64,000 nt of DNA, from contig CAXTSE010000009.1 of the NCBI GenBank assembly GCA_964246985.1, positions 1-64,000 of the forward strand, read 5' to 3'. This DNA is from CAXTSE01 sp964246985. Lineage in GTDB: Bacteria > Actinomycetota > Actinomycetes > Actinomycetales > Microbacteriaceae. A program made the position numbers and the translations under genes. Numbering within the stretch: the first letter of the stretch is position 1; every line of letters starts with the position of its first letter. The notes under the pieces are model-generated. The model did no database searches, was not told where the DNA came from, and worked only from the letters and a program-made list of their open reading frames with translations. Shown here in pieces: positions 60,583 through 64,000 of the stretch.

Positions 60583-61508
60583 AACGTCGACCGTTGCGAC
60601 GACGCCAGCCCCGACCACGCGGTGGCGATATCGGCGGCCACCCGCACATTGTTGCGTGCGAGGTCGAGGTTGACCTCGAGACTGCGTCCGCCGGAGGCGT
60701 CGACGATGAAGCCGAGCAGGAACGGGGTGACCGCCTTGCCCCGCACGCCGGCGACCTCGGCCGCGGCGAACGCCTCGGCGAGCACGCGATCGTGCTCCGC
60801 AGGGTGCCACTGCTGGTCGAGGGGGACGGGGTTGGCGACGATGATGCCCTCGCGCGATCCGAGACCGTCGCGAGCCGCCATGATGCGGGCGACATCCTCC
60901 GCCGTCTCCACGGACCAGTCGAGCTCGAAGGCCGACTCGCGCAACCAGAACGCAGGGAACACGCGGGTGCCGTAGCCCACCACCGGCACGCTCAGCGTCT
61001 CGAGACGCTCGAGCGTGGCCGAGATGTCGAGCACGCTCTTGACCCCGGCGCTGACCACCGTGATCGGCGTCGCGGCGAGCGTCGGCAGGTCGGCCGACTC
61101 GTCGAACGTCTCGGACGCCCCCCGGTGGACGCCGCCGAGACCGCCCGTCGCGAAGACGCGGATGCCGGCGAGCGATGCGAGGTAGGCGGTGGCCGCCACC
61201 GTGGTCGCCCCCGACGCACCGCGGGCGGCGAGGATCGGGAGGTCGCGCACGCTGGCCTTCGCGAGGTCCTCCTCGGCGATGCGGCGCACGCCCTCGTCAT
61301 CGAGCCCGATCTGCGGTACTCCGTCGAGCACGGCGATGGTCGCGGGGGTGACGCCGCGCTCGCGCAGCAGCTCCTCGAAGTCGCGGGCAGCCTGCAGGTT
61401 GCGGGGGCGTGGCAGGCCGTGGGAGATGATCGTGGATTCGAGGGCGACGACCGGGCGGCCGGCGTCGAGCGCGTCGGCGACCTCGGGAGTCAGGTGCAGG
61501 GTGGACAC
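60579..61508 (-). CDS. psuG: pseudouridine-5'-phosphate glycosidase
   Basis: A 309-residue enzyme that splits pseudouridine 5'-phosphate into uracil and ribose 5-phosphate. Family stretches: VVALESTIISHGLPRPRN, FATGGLGGVHRGAS, VVSAGVKSVLDI, GYGTRVFPAFW, and TPFLLGFIVDASGGRSLEVN. GTG six bases after TACCGT. With the kinase it forms a complete pseudouridine degradation pair; uracil released could be salvaged by the Upp encoded 13 kb away. Confidence 0.94.
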   Translation of the reverse strand: MSTLHLTPEVADALDAGRPVVALESTIISHGLPRPRNLQAARDFEELLRERGVTPATIAVLDGVPQIGLDDEGVRRIAEEDLAKASVRDLPILAARGASGATTVAATAYLASLAGIRVFATGGLGGVHRGASETFDESADLPTLAATPITVVSAGVKSVLDISATLERLETLSVPVVGYGTRVFPAFWLRESAFELDWSVETAEDVARIMAARDGLGSREGIIVANPVPLDQQWHPAEHDRVLAEAFAAAEVAGVRGKAVTPFLLGFIVDASGGRSLEVNLDLARNNVRVAADIATAWSGLASSQRSTL

Positions 61509-61591
61509 GCTCCCACGGTACCCGCAAGAGCAGGGGGCGACGGATCACCGCGTCCCGTCTGCCCGCGAACGGGGGGTACCTCCGATTCCGG

Positions 61592-63508
61592 TCAGCCCTG
61601 CGCGGGAGTCTTCCGCGCCGGCGCCTTGCGAGCAGCGGGCGCGGCCTTGGCAGCGGGTGAAGCCTTGGCGGCCGGCGCAGCCTTGGCTGCGGGCGCCGCC
61701 TTCGCTGCGGGCGCCGCCTTCGCGGGCGCCGCCTTCGCCGCGGGCGCCGCCGTGACCGGAGCGGCCGTGGCGGGCTTCCGCACGGACGCCCGACGCGGGG
61801 CCGGAGCGACGGGAGCAGCGGGGTCGGCGATGATCTTCCGCGGGTTGAAGAGGCCAGCCGGATCGGCGGATGCGAACAGCCCCGCCATCACCTTGACGCC
61901 CTCGGGCGAGATGTCCTGCTCGAGCCACGGCGCGTGCTCGAGGCCGACACCGTGGTGGTGCGACAGCGATCCACCGTTGTCGATGAACGCCTGCTGGATC
62001 GCGGACTTGACGATGTCGTACTTGGAGAGCGGATCGGAGTCCGGCATCACGAATGCGAACGTGAAGTACAGGCACGCGCCCGAGTGGTACGAGTGCGACA
62101 TGTGGCTCATGATCCAGCCCTTGATGCCGATCCGGTCGTAGGCGGCATTCGCTGCCTTGACCACCTCGTCGTGCACCTGGTTGACCCTCGACCACGGCAT
62201 GGCGGTCTCGGACACGTCGCCGGCCGCGCCCTGGTCGAGCAGGAAGTCGCGCAGGTAGGGCGTGTCGAACTTCTTCTGGTCGTAGAGCACGCCGGGCCCC
62301 TTGCCGACGCCCATGCCGCCGTGCGACTTGACGATCTTGTCGACCAGCTTCTTCTGACGCTCCGCGTGCGACTCGCTGCCCTCGTATCCGATGAAGGACA
62401 GGCAGATGTCGTCGAGGTTCCAGCCCTTGCTCTTCATGAGGTTGGGGAGCACGGTGCCCGACATGAACTTCGAGACGCCCTTGCTCTCCTTGCTGGTGGC
62501 CAGCGAGAAGCCGGTCTCGCGCGCGTCCGAGATGCGGGTGATCGACGGCGTCGCGTCGGACTCCGCGATCTCCTGCATGGCGGCGATGCCCGCCTCCCAG
62601 TTCGGGAAGAAGTAGGCGTACACGTCGCGCTTCGCAGGGACGCGGTGCACCTGGGCCGTGACCTCGGTGATGACGCCGAGGCGGCCCTCGCTGCCGACGA
62701 TCATCTCGCGCACGCTCGGGCCGTTGGAGGCGGAGGGGATGGCCCGGATGACGAGCGTGCCGCTGCGTCCATCGGTGCTGGGGCGCACGACCCGCAGACC
62801 ACGGGCGATGTCGGCGATGTCGCCGTACTTGTCGGACTGCATGCCGGACGAGCGGGTGGCGACCCATCCGCCGAGGGTGGAGTGCGTGAAGCTGTCGGGG
62901 AAGTGGCCGATCGTCCAGCCCTTCGCGTTCAGCTGCGCCTCGAGGTCGGGGCCGAGGGCGCCCGCCTGGATACGGGCGAGGCCCGACTCCTCGTCGATGT
63001 CGAGCACCTGGTTGAGGCGGCCCATGTCGAGCGAGAGCACGACGCGCTTCTCGTCGGCCCGCGGCTCGAGCGACCCGGCGATGTTGCTGCCCCCGCCGAA
63101 GGGGATGATGACGACGCCCGCGGCGACGGCTGCGTCGACGACCTTCTGCACCTCGTCCTCGTCAGCCGGGTACACGACCAGGTCGGGATAGCGCTCGACC
63201 TGGTTGGCGCGGATGCGGATCAGGTCGCGGATGCTCTTGCCGTACACGTGCACGACCCGCTCCATGTCGTCGATCGTGACGTTGCCCTCGCCGACGATCG
63301 TGGCCAGCGTCGCGCGGAGCGCAGGGGTCGCACGGCTCTTGGCGACGGTCAGGTCGTCGAACGACGGCTTCTCGACCGGGGTGACCGTGCGCAGGTCGAG
63401 GCCGACGGCGTACTGCACGAAGTCGGCGAAGCCCGGCTTGTCCTGCCAGTGGAAGGCGGTGCCCTCGTTGCCCCAGCCCCACCACTTCATGTGCTTGACG
63501 TCGGTCAC
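61592..63508 (-). CDS. FAD-binding oxidase, alkyl-DHAP-synthase-like, with Ala/Lys/Pro tail
   Basis: A 638-residue flavoprotein of the VAO family. FAD-binding domain about 105-290 (VVIIPFGGGSNIAGSLEP, FPDSFTHSTLGGWVATRSSG), then the substrate cap and the active-site LSHHHGVGLEHAPW characteristic of alkyldihydroxyacetonephosphate synthase. The last 75-80 residues are a low-complexity AAPAAK-type repeat, histone H1-like. It overlaps the acyltransferase gene by four bases (ATGA), and acyl-DHAP is the substrate of ADPS, so ether-lipid formation is possible but unproven; many actinobacterial relatives have no known substrate. Confidence 0.87.
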   Translation of the reverse strand: MTDVKHMKWWGWGNEGTAFHWQDKPGFADFVQYAVGLDLRTVTPVEKPSFDDLTVAKSRATPALRATLATIVGEGNVTIDDMERVVHVYGKSIRDLIRIRANQVERYPDLVVYPADEDEVQKVVDAAVAAGVVIIPFGGGSNIAGSLEPRADEKRVVLSLDMGRLNQVLDIDEESGLARIQAGALGPDLEAQLNAKGWTIGHFPDSFTHSTLGGWVATRSSGMQSDKYGDIADIARGLRVVRPSTDGRSGTLVIRAIPSASNGPSVREMIVGSEGRLGVITEVTAQVHRVPAKRDVYAYFFPNWEAGIAAMQEIAESDATPSITRISDARETGFSLATSKESKGVSKFMSGTVLPNLMKSKGWNLDDICLSFIGYEGSESHAERQKKLVDKIVKSHGGMGVGKGPGVLYDQKKFDTPYLRDFLLDQGAAGDVSETAMPWSRVNQVHDEVVKAANAAYDRIGIKGWIMSHMSHSYHSGACLYFTFAFVMPDSDPLSKYDIVKSAIQQAFIDNGGSLSHHHGVGLEHAPWLEQDISPEGVKVMAGLFASADPAGLFNPRKIIADPAAPVAPAPRRASVRKPATAAPVTAAPAAKAAPAKAAPAAKAAPAAKAAPAAKASPAAKAAPAARKAPARKTPAQG

Positions 63509-64000
63509 TTCGTGTCTCCTTCGGAGGTGTTCGGGGCAGTCTCGTCCGGGACGAGGATACGGTCTCGGTGCGTGTCGTACAGGCGGATGACCTCGGCGCG
63601 CACGCGCGCCATGAACTCCGTCGGGTTCTCGTCATCGGCCGCGCTCATGGGGGCTCCGAAGACGACCCCGACCGGCAGGCCGGACTTCGGCCACTTCGAT
63701 CCGCGCGGGTGGGCCTGGTGGGCGCCGATGAGCGCGATCGGGAGCACGGGGGCGCCGGTCGCCGCCGACAGCGCCGCGGCTCCGGGCTTGAAGTGCCCGA
63801 TGGCTCCGTCCTTCGAGCGGGTCCCCTCGGGGAACACCAGCACCGGCACATCGTGCTGCAGCAGCATCTTGGCGTTGACGTTCCGCGGATTCTTCCCACT
63901 GCGGTCGACCGGGAACGCATTGAAGAACAGCGCCGTCAGACCGCGGCGCCACCACACGTCGAAGAAGTAGTCGCCCGCGGCGCCGGCGGCGAGGTAGCGC
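63505..64000 (-). CDS. 1-acylglycerol-3-phosphate acyltransferase-like protein (5' truncated by window end)
   Basis: The frame stays open to the window edge; about 164 residues are visible. PlsC features: AAGDYFFDVWWRRG, FPVDRSGKNP, the FPEGTRSKDG motif (block III), and PVLPIALIGAHQAHP. The NHxxxxD catalytic box should be just outside the window. It acylates glycerol-3-phosphate-type lipids at the membrane. First gene of the unit with the ADPS-like oxidase. Confidence 0.88.
   Translation of the reverse strand, partial: RYLAAGAAGDYFFDVWWRRGLTALFFNAFPVDRSGKNPRNVNAKMLLQHDVPVLVFPEGTRSKDGAIGHFKPGAAALSAATGAPVLPIALIGAHQAHPRGSKWPKSGLPVGVVFGAPMSAADDENPTEFMARVRAEVIRLYDTHRDRILVPDETAPNTSEGDTK

Overview
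The window is a gene-dense, very GC-rich chromosomal segment from an actinobacterium, most likely a Microbacteriaceae member close to Microbacterium. This rests on third-codon GC saturation, frequent GTG starts, leaderless promoters (TANNNT six to eight bases before a start codon), a 32-codon bS22 ribosomal protein gene, actinobacterial-style Men, Res/Ccs, SUF and PPOX genes, and a proC / small HTH / bS22 / HAD-IB / glutaredoxin neighbourhood that I recall from Mycobacterium. I saw no insertion sequence, integrase, phage gene or CRISPR array; it reads as core chromosome with some accessory regulators.

Layout. 0-5.3 kb: end of an unknown gene, an amidase, a minus-strand sufS-sufU-aminotransferase operon, a PPOX-family protein, tRNA-Met and tRNA-Thr. 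5.3-9 kb: two divergent GH13 glucan hydrolases around a palindromic operator-like site. 9-12 kb: two M23 cell-wall peptidases and an inositol-monophosphatase-type enzyme. 12-15 kb: a surface operon (DUF4397 protein, class F-like sortase lipoprotein, ECF sigma, zinc anti-sigma). 15-18 kb: tRNA-Tyr, lytic transglycosylase, YajQ, cardiolipin synthase. 18-20 kb: a proton-pumping-type rhodopsin divergent from a MarR regulator with a palindrome between them. 19.7-35 kb: a respiratory block with ferredoxin reductase, long-chain polyprenyl synthase, menG, menF, menD, menA, menE and menC, then ccsB, resB, ccdA and a ResA-like thioredoxin; menB is not here. 35-48 kb: housekeeping genes (archaeal-type AspRS, FMN reductase, Dabb, glutaredoxin, HAD-IB, bS22, TrkH/TrkA potassium uptake, proC, CDF, LCP, tadA, upp). 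48-64 kb: accessory genes: an acyl-CoA dehydrogenase, an alpha/beta-hydrolase fused to a LuxR HTH, a cysteine-rich mini-ORF ahead of an orphan winged-helix regulator, an ECF42-type sigma with its DGPF protein, an MFS exporter, a hydrolase/TetR/SRPBCC/TetR cluster, MarR plus photolyase, a pseudouridine catabolic pair, and an alkyl-DHAP-synthase-like oxidase next to a PlsC acyltransferase cut by the window end.

The most interesting signals lie between genes. A 33-codon leaderless ORF ending in a Cys-Cys-Arg-Met-Cys run is followed by mutually exclusive hairpins upstream of the winged-helix regulator, which looks like a cysteine-responsive attenuator. Several divergent gene pairs have start codons only 9-25 bp apart and -10 boxes that share bases or overlap the opposite start codon. 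Three intergenic inverted repeats share the words ACTCCTG or TGAGTTGC. There are well-formed palindromes at the rhodopsin, GH13 and MFS promoters, and an ECF42-like promoter precedes the DGPF gene. All functional assignments come from reading the sequence; no database search was run.
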